This document shows, in pieces, positions 42,327-54,767 of a stretch of DNA of 64,000 bases. Position 1 is the first letter of the stretch. Every line of letters begins with the position of its first letter. The DNA comes from Mycoplasmopsis agassizii (GTDB lineage Bacteria > Bacillota_I > Bacilli_A > Mycoplasmatales > Metamycoplasmataceae). The notes under the pieces were generated by a model that had not been told where the DNA came from, ran no database searches, and saw nothing but the letters and a program-made list of their open reading frames with translations. The position numbers and the translations under genes are program-made. Location: NCBI RefSeq assembly GCF_002272945.1, contig NZ_NQMN01000001.1:251945-315944 (forward strand), read 5' to 3'.

Positions 42327-42356
42327 AAAAAAAATCTTCTGCAGTTGCAGAAGATT
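42327..42356 (-). terminator. Terminator of PQ-loop gene
   Basis: Stem AATCTTCTGCA (42333-42343) and TGCAGAAGATT (42346-42356) with a T8 run on the minus strand. Confidence 0.85.
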
Positions 42357-42377
42357 AAATTTAAACTCTTGTTTAAA

Positions 42378-43103
42378 TTAAATTCAAATAATTTTTTTCT
42401 TTTGAATTTGAATGCCATAAAACGTTGTTTGAATTAAGGCAATTGCTAGGTTGATACTTTGTCATAAAGTTCCTAAAATATAAGGAACAAGTAATGAATC
42501 AGGTAATAAACCGATTTCAACTGAACGGATTCTTAATGCAAAAGTTAGTACTCATAAAACATTGAAACCAATCAAATTAATTAAGAATGATAAAGGAATA
42601 AAGTAAAGTGTTTTCTTTCTAATTCCCATAATGGTTTGTGGTAGAAAAGCTACCATTGAAAATATTGGACCTAAATTAGCAAATACAGAAGAGACTGCCG
42701 TTTTTGCTTCGCTATCTGCAAATGGTTTTTGGCCAACAGCAAAAAACCAAATGGTTCAAGCGAAAATAATAATTAAATAAATTGATAAGGCAATTTGCTG
42801 ACTTAGTTTGGCTTTGAAACTAATTACTTTATCTTTACGATAATGTAAGAAAGCAAACATTGTCATGGCGGTGATAATCATCGCAATTAATTCAGCGATA
42901 ATTAATTGCTGCCCACCTGAATCAAGCATTAATCCTCAAGTTGAGAATAAAATAATTGCCGTTGCAAATAGTCATCAACTATACATATTGACTTTCTCTG
43001 CTTTTTTATTTCTTAAAACGTTAACGAGTTGTGGTAGTCCTGTAATTGCAACTGAAATTGAAGCGATTCAAGCAATTACATCTGAGATTTCTAATATATT
43101 CAT
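42378..43103 (-). CDS. PQ-loop repeat membrane protein
   Basis: This is a 241-residue protein with about seven hydrophobic segments. Two PQ motifs are visible: ITGLPQLVNVLRNKKAEKVN near residue 25 and VAFLPQTIMGIRKKTLYFIP near residue 150, each followed by membrane segments, as in SWEET/PQ-loop transporters. The family moves small solutes such as sugars or amino acids; the substrate here is unknown. TGA is Trp at several sites, including the last residues (KKIIWI). The gene starts 23 bp before the YebC-family stop and is probably co-transcribed with it. Confidence 0.8.
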
Positions 43104-43125
43104 AAATGAGTCCTTTTCCTAAATT

Positions 43126-43848
43126 TTATCCAAGATTGTGATAAACGTTTTGCACGTCATCATCTGATTCAAGGCGTTCAATAAAGTCTAAAACTTTTTG
43201 AGCCTCTTCTTCATCCAAGTCGACCGTGGAATTTGCAATGTAGGAAATTTCTGCACTCAGAAATTCTTCAAAATTGGTGGCACTCCTGATTTTATCTAAG
43301 ACTTCTACAAAGTCTTCAGGTTCGCAAGTGATTGAGTAGTATTTATCTTCAACTACGATGTCACTAGCGCCTGCATCGAGTGCAATCATTGTGATGTCAT
43401 CTTCAGTAATTAAACTACTGTCGATTTCAATTAAACCTTTTCTTTCAAAGACATAGGGGATAGAATTTTGCTTACCTAAAGCTCCATTTGCCCTTCTAAA
43501 CATGCTACCGATATTGGCTGTTAGCCTATTTAAATTATCTGTTAAGCAAACTACTAAGATTTGTACACCCTTAGAAACAGTGCCTGAATAAGTTAACTCA
43601 GTATATTGCACTGCATCTTTGCCTGAACCGCTACCTTTAGCAATTGCTTTTTCAATGTTGCTCTTTGGCATTGATGCCGAACGAGCTTTTGAAACTGCAA
43701 GCCTTAAAGCAGGGTTTGAATTGATATCAGCACCCCGTGTGGCGGCTACAGATATTTCTTTAGATAGTTTTTGAAAGATTTTACCGCGCTTGGCATCTTG
43801 CGCCCCTTTGCGGTGTTTAATATTTGCTCACTTTGAATGTCCAGCCAT
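43126..43848 (-). CDS. yebC: YebC/PmpR-family regulatory protein
   Basis: This is a 240-residue protein of the YebC/TACO1 family ([20 protein letters not shown] at the start, then [11 protein letters not shown] and the central [10 protein letters not shown]). The family acts as transcription regulator or, as shown for some members, helps ribosomes through proline stretches. It starts behind TAAGGAGC. The sequence uses more G+C-rich codons (GCC, CTC, GAC) than most neighbours. It lies 70 bp after nadE in the same direction. Confidence 0.92.
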
Positions 43849-43918
43849 TTTGCTCCTTAATTAAAAGTAATCTTTGTAAAAGTATAAAAGAATATTTTGT
43901 TTTTGGTGATAAAAAAAA

Positions 43919-44683
43919 TTAACTTTCTTTAACAAAGTTTTCTAAGTCAAGAGGCTTAGCAGCACCCACTCTTTTATGGGAGCTTATTCTGTGTAAATAG
44001 TTGATGCGCTCTAGCGTTTTTTGATCAACTGTTTGCCCTCTTAAATAAGCATCAACTTCAGAATATTTAATTTGCATTTCATCTTCATCGTTTTGATCAT
44101 CTCATAAACCTGCAGAAGGTACCTTATTAATAATTGTTTTAGTTACTCCATAAATTTTTGATAGTTGTCTTACTTCAGTTTTAGTTAAATGCACAATCGG
44201 TAATAAGTCCACTCCACCATCACCAAATTTTGTAAAATAACCTAGATGTCATTCATCTAAATTATCAGTTCCTAAAACTAAATAATTTTTTTCTTGAGCT
44301 AAAGCATACAAACTTGTCATTCTTAAGCGAGGTTTAATATTTGCTAAAGCAAGTTGATCATTAATTTTTAAAACATCAACCATTGCTTTATAAGCATTTT
44401 CTAAATTTAAATATTGATGTTTTAGTTTTAACTTACTTACTAGTTCATTGATATCTAATTCATCTTGTTTTCGTTTGTTGATCATCATTGAAACTGTAAA
44501 ATGGTTTTTAGGAAAAACCTTGGCAGCAATTGCTGCTACAAGTGCTGAATCAATGCCACCTGATAAGCCGACAATCACACCTTTTTTATTGGCATCAGTG
44601 ACAACCTTTAATAATCATTTTTCTAAATATAAGCCATAAGCTTTTAATTTTTCTTCACTAATTTTTTCTAAATTTTTTGACAT
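43919..44683 (-). CDS. nadE: NH3-dependent NAD synthetase
   Basis: This is a 254-residue enzyme that amidates nicotinate adenine dinucleotide to NAD with ammonia and ATP. The PP-loop [15 protein letters not shown] is intact, and [20 protein letters not shown] and [19 protein letters not shown] are the substrate and ATP sites. TGA codes Trp in NLDEWHLG and in LEKWLLKVV. No glutaminase domain, as in other mycoplasmas. A TAAAAT ends 6 nt before the ATG with no ribosome site. It is divergent from the gene at 44759. Confidence 0.95.
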
Positions 44684-44689
44684 GTTTTT

Positions 44690-44695
44690 ATTTTA
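44690..44695 (-). promoter_or_regulatory. -10 element of nadE (leaderless layout)
   Basis: TAAAAT on the minus strand, 6 nt before ATG 44681-44683; no ribosome site between. Confidence 0.45.
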
Positions 44696-44758
44696 TCTTA
44701 ATTAAGTTAACTTATAATTTAATAATAATATTTCTTAAATAGTTGTGTTGGAGTTAAC

Positions 44759-45406
44759 TTGGATAAAAATATCAAAGAGATGAAGCAAATTAAAAGATCT
44801 GAATTTTCTAATTCAGATCCTAAATCAAAATTTAATTCAATAGCAAATGCTAATGAATCTGAAAATGAAATCTTAGGTTATTTTTCAGATTATTTAAGTA
44901 AAAATGCTTACTTAAAAGTTTTAATAGTTTATGGTTTTCGCACTAAAGTTAAAACTTCAAAAGTAATTTATGATCATAGTAATTTATTAGCAGCGTTTGT
45001 TAATTTTGAACTGTATCGCCATGGCATAAAAGCTGATTTAGTTGACATTAATAATTATAATGACGAAGCTTTAAGAGAAATTGCTTGTGAATACGATTAT
45101 TTAATTTCGCTAGCAAATTATAACTATCAAAGTAATCGCTTAACTAGTAAATTATTTAAAAAAGATAACTTCAATTCATTTACTTGAATTGAAGAAACTT
45201 TAATCAAAAATCCTTTGCTTAAAGTTTTTCTAACTGAGTATCATAATAAGCAAAAAGCAGAAGAATTTTTTAAAGAAAAAAGTGAAATTCAGGCTTTATT
45301 ATTTTATGATTTAAGCAAGAGCGAAAAAGACAATATTAATGCAGAATTAATTACTAAAGAGAATGTCTTAAAAATAATTGATTGTATTGTCGATGAAGTT
45401 GCCTAG
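44759..45406 (+). CDS. Unknown protein upstream of coaX
   Basis: This is a 215-residue protein with no recognised family. The start is TTG at 44759, chosen for the GGAG 6 nt upst­ream; an ATG seven codons later is the alternative. It has no signal or membrane segment and looks like a mixed alpha/beta protein (YLKVLIVYGFRTKVK; HGIKADLVDINNYN; ALLFYDLSKSEKDN). TGA is Trp in SFTWIEETL. It lies 23 bp before coaX and so may be linked to pantothenate or coenzyme A metabolism, but only by position. Confidence 0.7.
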
Positions 45407-45429
45407 ACAATTGCTAGAGAGGTTTTAAC

Positions 45430-46170
45430 ATGAAAGTAACTCTATATATTGATGTAGGAAACACTTATACAAAGTTTGCAACTAAAGCAAGAGAGCAATG
45501 ATATTTTCAACAAATTGAAACGAAATTAATTCAAGCAGAAGTTGAATTATTTTCTTATGTCAATGAAAATTGTGGCATTAAAGATGTTGAAAAAATCTTT
45601 ATCTCTTCAGTTGTAGAAGAGAAAAATTATTTATTCGAAAGACTAGCTAAAAACTTTTATCAATGTGAAATAACTTTTTTAAATGCAACTAATACTACAA
45701 AGTTAAATTTAGGCGATGCAAATCAATCTCAAGTAGGTGCTGACATTTTAGCAAATGCAATTTATGCAGCTAGTTTATATAAAAAAGCAATCGTTGTTTC
45801 TCTAGGAACAGCAACTGTAATTTCACAAGTGAAAAACAAAAGATTGCAAGGCGCAATCATTGCACCAGGTTTATATAATTCATATTTAAATTTAATTGAA
45901 ACTGCTCCTAAATTACCTTTATTAAAATTTAATTATTTAGAAAAAAATTTAGGTAATAATACAGAAGAAGCCTTATCAATTGGCTTTCTCAATGGCTTTT
46001 ATTACATGATTGAAGGCCTTGCTAAAAATATTGATCCTAAAAGTAAAATCTTAATCACAGGTGGCGATGCAATTTATTTAAAAGAAATTGCTAAAATTAA
46101 TAAAAATATCGAATTTATCGATAATATGGTAATAAAGGGATTAGCGGAGGAATTCGATGAACATAATTAA
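45430..46170 (+). CDS. coaX: Type III pantothenate kinase
   Basis: This is a 246-residue protein of the CoaX type, which phosphorylates pantothenate in the first step of coenzyme A synthesis. ASKHA-fold motifs are present: LYIDVGNTYTKFA (phosphate 1), SQVGADILANAIYA, VVSLGTATVISQV and the distal ITGGDAIYLKEI. In typical CoaX the GTA motif is followed by Asp (GTATTxD); here the sequence is GTATVIS, so the Asp is replaced, which should be checked. Its 3' end overlaps the S-component gene by 14 nt and provides its ribosome site. Confidence 0.85.
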
Positions 46171-46807
46171 ATGATATAAAAATAGACACGAAAGATTTCG
46201 TGCCAACAGGCTCTTTTATATAAAGACCTGAATATATTTAGCTTTTTATTTAGCTTTGATTTTGATTTTAAGTTTTATACCTTACACAGGTTATATTAAA
46301 CTAGGTTTAATTGATTTTACAACCTTACCAATTATCATGGTTGTGGCTTCTTTACATCTAGGATGAAGTGGTGGATCAATTGTTGGTTTTGGTATTGGTT
46401 TAGGTGCCTTAATAGCAGCTCATACTAGAGGTGATGCTTCAGGAATGTTTTACTTTCCAGATGTATCTGTTTTACCTAGATTTTTAACAGGTTTAATTAT
46501 TGGTTTAACTAGTCAAGTTTTAATTAAAGATCGTTTTAAACATGTTACTAAAGTAATTAATATTATGTTCTTAGGAGCACTAGCTGTATTATTAAATACA
46601 ACCTTAGTTACTGCTTTTATTTTCCTACATAATGCAATTGCGCCATTTCAATTTTTAAATTCAGTTACCTTATTAATTTGACTTGGATTTATTTATGTTA
46701 ACTTCATAGTTGAAATTATTTTTGCACTAATTTTAGCTTGATATCTTGCATCATTTATGCTTTACATAAGAACAAGATTTAGAAGTTCAAAAGCAATTTC
46801 TATTTAA
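46157..46807 (+). CDS. ECF transporter S component, probably for pantothenate
   Basis: This is a 216-residue integral membrane protein with about six hydrophobic segments. The first-third pattern GYIKLGLIDFTTLPIIMVV followed by HLGWSGGSIVGFGIGLGAL is typical of substrate-binding S components of energy-coupling factor transporters, which work with a shared EcfA/A'/T module. It begins inside coaX (strong GGAGG site at 46146-46150). Linkage to pantothenate kinase suggests it imports pantothenate (PanT-like). TGA is Trp in IIKWYKNR and LGWSGG. The substrate assignment is inference from context. Confidence 0.8.
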
Positions 46808-46808
46808 A

Positions 46809-47210
46809 TTAAAATTTCCATTTTTTAAGTAATCTATACATTTTAGTTAATAAGTAAATATTGTAAATTGACCCCTTATAACTTTGATTTGTATAGGTAG
46901 TTAAATAATCATTAATCTCATCTTTTATTTTTGTCTTACTGTGGTTTCTACGGTAAGACAATTTTCTTTTATATTTTCAAATGTATGCTCAAAAAATAGA
47001 TAAAACAAAAGTCAAAATTGCTAAAGATGTAACTATTAATCAAACTGGAAATTCAAAAAATTGACTAAGATGTACTCAATAAATAATATAGAAAACTAAT
47101 ACAAGCGATCAAAGAATTACGATGAATAAAAATATTCAAGTTGCAATTAAAGCAAACTTAATTAAGTGAAATAAACTTTCAGAAGTTCTTGATTGATTAT
47201 CTTCGTTCAC
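46809..47210 (-). CDS. Small membrane protein, two hydrophobic segments
   Basis: This is a 133-residue protein starting at GTG 47208-47210, supported by AAGGAA 7 nt upstream. It has two membrane segments (IATWIFLFIVILWSLVLVFY; WLIVTSLAILTFVLSIFWAY) and a basic C-terminal tail (YRRNHSKTKIKDE...). Seven TGA codons are read as Trp. It overlaps the 3' end of the next gene upstream by 14 nt and has the same two-segment plan, so they are likely paralogues made together. Its stop is 1 bp from the stop of the convergent S-component gene. Unknown function. Confidence 0.7.
46931..46970 (+). terminator. Terminator of the coaX operon, inside the opposite gene
   Basis: Stem TTGTCTTAC (46931-46939) and GTAAGACAA (46953-46961) followed by TTTTCTTTT on the plus strand, 124 bp after the S-component stop. 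It lies within the minus-strand coding sequence at 46809-47210. Confidence 0.6.
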
Positions 47211-47622
47211 TAGGTATTTCCTTGATTAATTTTCTTAGTCTATTTATAAAAATCATATTTAAAATTGGGTATCTTAAAAACATAGAAATCTTATTTAAAT
47301 AAATATTTAAATCTTCATCTTTTGATTTAATTATATAATCACTTTTAACAATTCAATTAAATCTTAAATAAGAACCAACTGCATAAAAAATAATTCATAA
47401 TCCTGCAACAACTAATCCTGGAATAATTGCAATAACTGAATTAGTAGTATTAAAATTTATTTTAAATTCATTAGTTAAGAAAATATTAATAATTAAAAAA
47501 GATAAAGCAATTATAAAGAAAATTACTTCACTAATTGTGTAGTAAAAAGCAATCCTTATTTTTTTATTTAAGTCATCAAAAGAATTAAATTTATTAGTGT
47601 GTAAATCTCTATGTTGATTCAT
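47197..47622 (-). CDS. Small membrane protein, paralogue of the gene downstream
   Basis: This is a 141-residue protein, MNQHRDLHTNKFNSFDDLNK at the start, with two membrane segments (SEVIFFIIALSFLIINIFL; VIAIIPGLVVAGLWIIFYAV) and a basic tail (FINRLRKLIKEIPSERR). The tail SYLRFNWIVKSDYI and the position of charges match the plan of the gene it overlaps. TATAAT ends 6 nt before the ATG, no ribosome site. No family recognised; the pair could be a small membrane complex. Confidence 0.7.
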
Positions 47623-47628
47623 ATTTCT

Positions 47629-47634
47629 ATTATA
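47629..47634 (-). promoter_or_regulatory. -10 element of the small membrane protein pair (leaderless layout)
   Basis: TATAAT on the minus strand, 6 nt before ATG 47620-47622, no ribosome site between. Confidence 0.5.
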
Positions 47635-47658
47635 TAAACAGAATTAAATAAATATAAA

Positions 47659-47681
47659 AATCGCAAAAACTTTTTGCGATT
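47659..47681 (-). terminator. Terminator of parE-parC
   Basis: Stem AATCGCAAAAA (47659-47669) and TTTTTGCGATT (47671-47681) with T5 on the minus strand, 24 bp past the parC stop. Confidence 0.8.
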
Positions 47682-47704
47682 AATTTATATGTTTATTGAC
47701 AGAA

Positions 47705-50432
47705 TTATTTTTTCTTTTTACTTAATAATTCTTTAATTTTTTCAGGTCTAAATTTACTATCAAAACTGCCGTAAGCATCATCAATTGTATCTAAAATAGC
47801 ATCAATACTTTTCTTCTCTTTTAGTTCATTTTTGATCTTACTTTTATCAACTGAATAAGTTTTCGTTTTTTCAATTTCAACTGTTTTAGAAGAATCATCT
47901 TTTTGATTTTTAGGTTGATCTTCTTCAAGTAATGATTGTGTTTTTTCACTATCAAATTCTTGAGTTAATTTTTTATTTATATTACTTTCAATTAAAGATT
48001 TATTTTTATTTAAATAATCTAATTGTGATTCAGTTTCATTGAAAACATAATTTACATTTCTACCTAAAGTAGAAAATTGATTTTCTCTTTTGTTATTTGA
48101 TTTTTCATCAAAAACTACTACATCATTAATTTCTACTAAATTAAATTTATTTTCATAATCTAAAATTAAAGATGATTTAACAAGATGTTGATTTGTTTTA
48201 GCTTGTTCAAAATATTTTTGACCTTTATTTCCACGGTTAGCAAATTTAAGTTTTTTAACATCTAAATACATGTAATAATTTCTTTGACTAACTAGTAATA
48301 AATTGGATTTATTTTGAGCACTTTGTAAATGATTTACAACTTCACCAGCATTTAATTTAATAATGATATTTCCCATACTTGAAGTATTTAAAAGTGGAAA
48401 ATCATTTTCACTTATTTTTAAAACAAGATCATTATTTGTAAATACTAGGTTTACAAAACCTCCACTACTTAAACTTACAGAAGCTAATTGATCACCTGAT
48501 TTAATTTTAATTGCTCTGACTGGTTTTGAATATTTACTAATATCAAACGCTTCAATTTTAGTACGTTTTCCAAGTCCTAATTTAGTTATAAAATTGACAT
48601 AAATCGTGTCGCTAAAATCATTAATAATAAATGTATTAATGATTTTTTCTGAATCATTTAATTTAACAAATTCACTAAGATGTTGTCCTATTTCTTTTCA
48701 TTTTCCTGAGTTAATTTTGAATAAAGGAATGCTTATAAAATTACCTTGATTTGTAAAAGAAATTAATTTAGATTTTGTATTTGTACTTTGTGCAAATACA
48801 ATTTCATCACCCTCTTTTAATGAATATGTTTCATAATTATTTGAATCATAAATTTTTTGAGAAACACGTTTTATGTAACCTTGTTTTGTCATACTAATAT
48901 GAATATCTTCTTCTTCAATTAGATCTTCAATATTGTAATCAACTGCATCATTAGAATCTTCAATTAAGGTTCTTCTAGGGATTGCATAATTTTTATTTAT
49001 TTCTTTCAAGATTTTAATTAAATGATTATTAAATAGACTTTCATCTTTTAATAATCCTTGTAATTCTGCAATTGTTTCAAGCAGTTTTGTTTTCTCATCT
49101 TGAAGAGCATAAAAATCGGTTTTAGACAATCTATATAATTGCATTTCAGCAATTGCAGTTGCTTGTCTTTCTGTGAATTTGAATTCTCTAATCAGATCTT
49201 CAATAACACCTTTTTTGGCATTATTACTTTCACGAATAACTTTAATAACTTTATCAGTAACTTTTGAAACAATTAAGAATCCTTCAACTATTTCAAGACG
49301 ATCTTTTGCTTTATTTAAATCGTAAATAATAATTTTATTATTTACATCTTTAAAGTGATCTATATAAGCACCAAGCATTTGGTGCAAATTCATTAAGGTT
49401 GGATAACCTTTATAAATGGCAATATTATTGTATGAATAATAAACACGCAATTGAGTTTTACTCATTAAATAATTAATGATAGTTTTTGCATCAGCATTTG
49501 AAGTTAGTTTAATTTGAATTTCAATTCCATCACGATCAGAAACATCTAAAACTTCTTCAACACCTGCGATATTATTTTTATCAAGCAGTTGATCAATTTC
49601 AAAAACTAATTTTGATTTAACAATTCCATAAGGTAGCTCTTTAATAGAAATATAGTGTTGTTTATTTTCTTTAACGATTTCATATTTTGAACGAATTGAA
49701 ACACGACCTTTTCCTGTTTCAAAAGCTTCAATAATACCTTTATTACCACTAATTATTCCACCTGTAGGAAAGTCTGGTCCTTTAATATGTTTCATTAATG
49801 TGTTTAATGAAACATTAGGATTTCTGATCATAGCAATTGCACCTTCAATCACTTCATTAATATTATGTGGTGGAATTTCTGTAGCAAAACCAGAAGCAAT
49901 TCCACGGCTTCCATTGATTAACAAGTTAGGAATAAACGAAGGTAAAACAGTTGGTTCTTTTTCGGTATCGTCAAAGTTTGGAACAAATTTGACAATGTTT
50001 TTTTCAATCCCTTTCAGCATTAATTCGCTGACTTTAGCAAGGCGGCTTTCTGTATAACGCATTGCAGCAGCAGGATCATCATCGACTGAGCCGATATTAC
50101 CATGCATTTGAACTAGTGGCAAAGCCATTTTTCAATCTTGTGCCAGTCTGATCATGGCATCATAAATTGAAGTATCACCGTGGGGGTGATACTTACCAAT
50201 AACATCACCAACTACACGAGCTGATTTTTTATAAGGTAAATGATTGTAAAGTTTTAAATCATGCATTGAGAATAAAATTCTTCTTTGCACAGGTTTAAGT
50301 CCATCTCTAGCATCTGGTAAGGCTCTTTCTTGAATTACATATTTAGAATAATTTCCAAATCTTTCTGACATGATTTCATCAAGATTTTGTAAGTAAATTT
50401 GAGGATTTAAGCCTTCAGGAGCGTTATCTTTT

Positions 50433-50440
<8 letters not shown>
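47705..50440 (-). CDS. parC: DNA topoisomerase IV subunit A
   Basis: This is a 911-residue breakage-and-reunion subunit that works with ParE to unlink replicated chromosomes. It contains [40 protein letters not shown] (quinolone region) and the catalytic Tyr129 in [10 protein letters not shown], then the [19 protein letters not shown] part and beta-pinwheel blades to the C-terminus. WKMALPLVQ rather than FSMRYPLV marks it as ParC, not GyrA. Thr90 stands at the site equal to E. coli ParC Ser80. The C-terminal 120 residues are a charged coil. It overlaps parE by 8 nt, so translation is coupled. Confidence 0.95.
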
Positions 50441-52394
<1,954 letters not shown>

Positions 52395-52396
52395 TT

Positions 52397-52402
52397 ATTA
52401 TA
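52397..52402 (-). promoter_or_regulatory. -10 element of parE (leaderless layout)
   Basis: TATAAT on the minus strand, 8 nt before ATG 52386-52388, no ribosome site between. Confidence 0.5.
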
Positions 52403-52437
52403 AAATCAAAAAAACTTTTTCTTGTTTAATAAATTTA

Positions 52438-52872
52438 TTATTTTTTTAAAATTTTTTTATCGATAAAATTGGAAACTATAACTGCACATGAATGGCGATT
52501 AAAATGTTTTTTAACATCATCAAAAATTGATAAGATTCCCATTAGATTTTGGTCGTAATCTTTACCATCGATCATCTTCTTATACTCTTCGTTTAATTGT
52601 TCAACTTCTTCTAAAGATTTATTTAAAATTGTTTTAAAAAATAATTTTGAAGATGATTTAAAAATTGCACAACCTGATAAATTGGTTTCAATATTTTTAA
52701 TAATATTATTTTCAATTTCAAAGGTAGCAATTAATTTATCAGCACAAGTATCTGAATATTGTACATGTGCGTTTTCATGATTAAGATTTTTATTTTCTAA
52801 TTCTTGTGAAGAATAATTTTTCATAATAATATTTCTAGCTTCATCACGAGAATATTTTTTATTAGATGACAA
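52438..52872 (-). CDS. sufU: Iron-sulfur scaffold protein, SufU/IscU type
   Basis: This is a 144-residue IscU-fold protein that receives sulfur from the desulfurase encoded upstream. The three ligand Cys are seen in SDTCADKLIATFEI, NLSGCAIFKSSSK and RHSCAVIVSNF; the family Asp after the first Cys is replaced by Ala-Asp. The start is TTG at 52870-52872 (MSSNKKYSRDEARN) because an almost perfect ribosome site GGAGGTGAT ends 5 nt before it. The same bases contain an ATG (52885-52887) that is in frame but has no site of its own. It overlaps sufS by 11 nt. Confidence 0.85.
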   Translation of the reverse strand: MSSNKKYSRDEARNIIMKNYSSQELENKNLNHENAHVQYSDTCADKLIATFEIENNIIKNIETNLSGCAIFKSSSKLFFKTILNKSLEEVEQLNEEYKKMIDGKDYDQNLMGILSIFDDVKKHFNRHSCAVIVSNFIDKKILKK

Positions 52873-54037
52873 AAAAATCACCTCCATTTTTTAATTCATA
52901 AATTAATTTGTCAACATCTGTTTTTGTATTATAAATACCAAAACTAATTCTTACAAATGATTTATCATTTTCATTATCAAAACTTAAATAAGAACAAAAT
53001 TTTCCTTGTCTTACATAAAGATTTTTACTTGCTAAATATGAAGAAATATCTTGAGAATGATAATTCTTAATATTAAATAAAACTATAAATTTATCTTTGC
53101 TTTGATAAATGTCAATTTTATATTTATCTATTTTGTTTAATTGCTCCACAAAATAATTTGAGAGTTCAATAATTTTATTTTTTGCTTCTAAAGTATTAAA
53201 TTTATCAGCAAAATCTAATGCTCCATGCATTGCCATAATTCCTGCTAAATTAGATGTTCCAGGTTCATATCCATCAATATTTTCTTTTAAAACAATGTCA
53301 ATATTTTTGCTATCTTTTTTAAACAAAATGTCATTTGTAGAACCACCACCAAAAATTTTAGGTTTTATTTTATTAAAAACATTTTTTGAAATAATTGAAA
53401 AACCTAAACCAGTTGGACCAAAAAATTTATTTGCACTAAAAATAATTATTTGATTATTTTTTAACTTAACTTCTTCATGAACAATTGCTTGTGCAGCATC
53501 ATTAACCAATATAATATTTTTTTCTAAAGCTATTTTTTCAACTTCATGAAAATCAAATTCATTATCAAAATTATTTGAAGATTGACTTAAAGAAATAACT
53601 TTAGTTTTATCTGAAATATCATTCAAAATATTTTTTGAAATAATTATTTTAACACCTTTATTTTCAGCATATTTAAATCAAGGAACAATGTTTGAAGAAT
53701 GATTATTTTGCGCCAAAATAATTTCATCATCTTCCTTTAAATTGTCACTAATCATGAAGGCTATTTGGTTTAAACCAAAAGTAGTTCCAGAATGAATGAT
53801 GACTTGATCATCTTCATTTGCTGAAACTAAATTTTTAATTCTTACTCTTAATCTATTTACTTCGGAAGAAAGAAATTTTCCCATTTCTGTATCGGCACTT
53901 CTTGTGCTGATTCCGTATTCTGTATAGTATTTATGCTCTGCTTCAATCATTGAAATAGGCTTTAAACTAGCTGCTGCTGAATCAAAATAGATTATTTTAT
54001 TTGCCATTGGAAAATGAGTTTTAATATCTTTCACCAC
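52862..54037 (-). CDS. sufS: Cysteine desulfurase, SufS type
   Basis: This is a 391-residue PLP enzyme of the group II (CsdA/SufS) class that removes sulfur from cysteine for Fe-S clusters. The N-terminus IIYFDSAAASLKP, the Asp and His of VNDAAQAIVHE (Asp-Ala-Ala-Gln, in place of the usual DGAQ), PLP lysine in FSANKFFGPTG, EPGTSNLAG and catalytic Cys in RQGKFCSYL are visible. TGA is Trp in SSNIVPWFKYAEN. It starts inside tlyA (17-nt overlap) and ends inside the sufU start, so the three are tightly coupled. Confidence 0.9.
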
Positions 54038-54767
54038 TACCTCTTTTACAGTAAATAAAATATTCTTGATTTCCTGATTTTTTGCCTTTTACTTCACTCT
54101 CAATTACTCGCTCAATATCAAAGCCATAAGAATTTGCAAACATTATGAAATCATTAATCATACGTTCATGCAATGCTTCTTCAACAAAACCCGCTTCAGA
54201 AACATCTTCTTTTTTAGCTTCAAATTGTGGTTTAAATAAAAGTAAAAAATCATTACAATTTACTAAATCATTTTTCATAATAGGAACTAATTTTTTTAAG
54301 GAAATAAAAGAAACATCTGCAATTAAAAACTCAATTTCATTTTTAAAATCTAGTTCACCAATTTTATTAAAATGTGTCTTCTCGATAGAAACAACTTTTT
54401 CATGTATTCTTAAAGAATAATCAAGTTGATTTGTGCCAGCATCAAGTGCATAAATTTTTTTAGGATTTTTAGTTAAAAGATATTGAGTAAAACCACCCGT
54501 AGAAGCACCTACATCAATAATAACTTTATTTTCTACATCAATATCAAATTTGTCAAACACACTTTTTAATTTATCTGCACCTCTTGAAACATATTCTTTA
54601 GAAGTTTTAACTATGATTTTATCTTTTGCACTAATTTTAAATTTAAGTGAATTTTCATAATAATTATTCACTCTAACTCTCATTGATAAAATAAGACCTT
54701 TTGCTTCAAATTCGCTGTATCCTAAACTGATTAGAAATTCTAATAATGTCATTATTTTATTCTCCAT
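54021..54767 (-). CDS. tlyA: TlyA-family rRNA methyltransferase
   Basis: This is a 248-residue protein with an N-terminal S4-like RNA-binding part (1-60, including YVSRGADKLKSVFDKF) and a Rossmann methyltransferase with the AdoMet motif IIDVGASTGGFTQYLL and catalytic-region KPQFEAKKEDV. In other bacteria the enzyme makes 2'-O-methylcytidine in 16S/23S rRNA; older names call it hemolysin. The ATG is at 54767, inside the gene upstream (16-nt overlap). Two translation overlaps in a row bind this region into one operon. Confidence 0.88.
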   Translation of the reverse strand: MENKIMTLLEFLISLGYSEFEAKGLILSMRVRVNNYYENSLKFKISAKDKIIVKTSKEYVSRGADKLKSVFDKFDIDVENKVIIDVGASTGGFTQYLLTKNPKKIYALDAGTNQLDYSLRIHEKVVSIEKTHFNKIGELDFKNEIEFLIADVSFISLKKLVPIMKNDLVNCNDFLLLFKPQFEAKKEDVSEAGFVEEALHERMINDFIMFANSYGFDIERVIESEVKGKKSGNQEYFIYCKRGSGERY

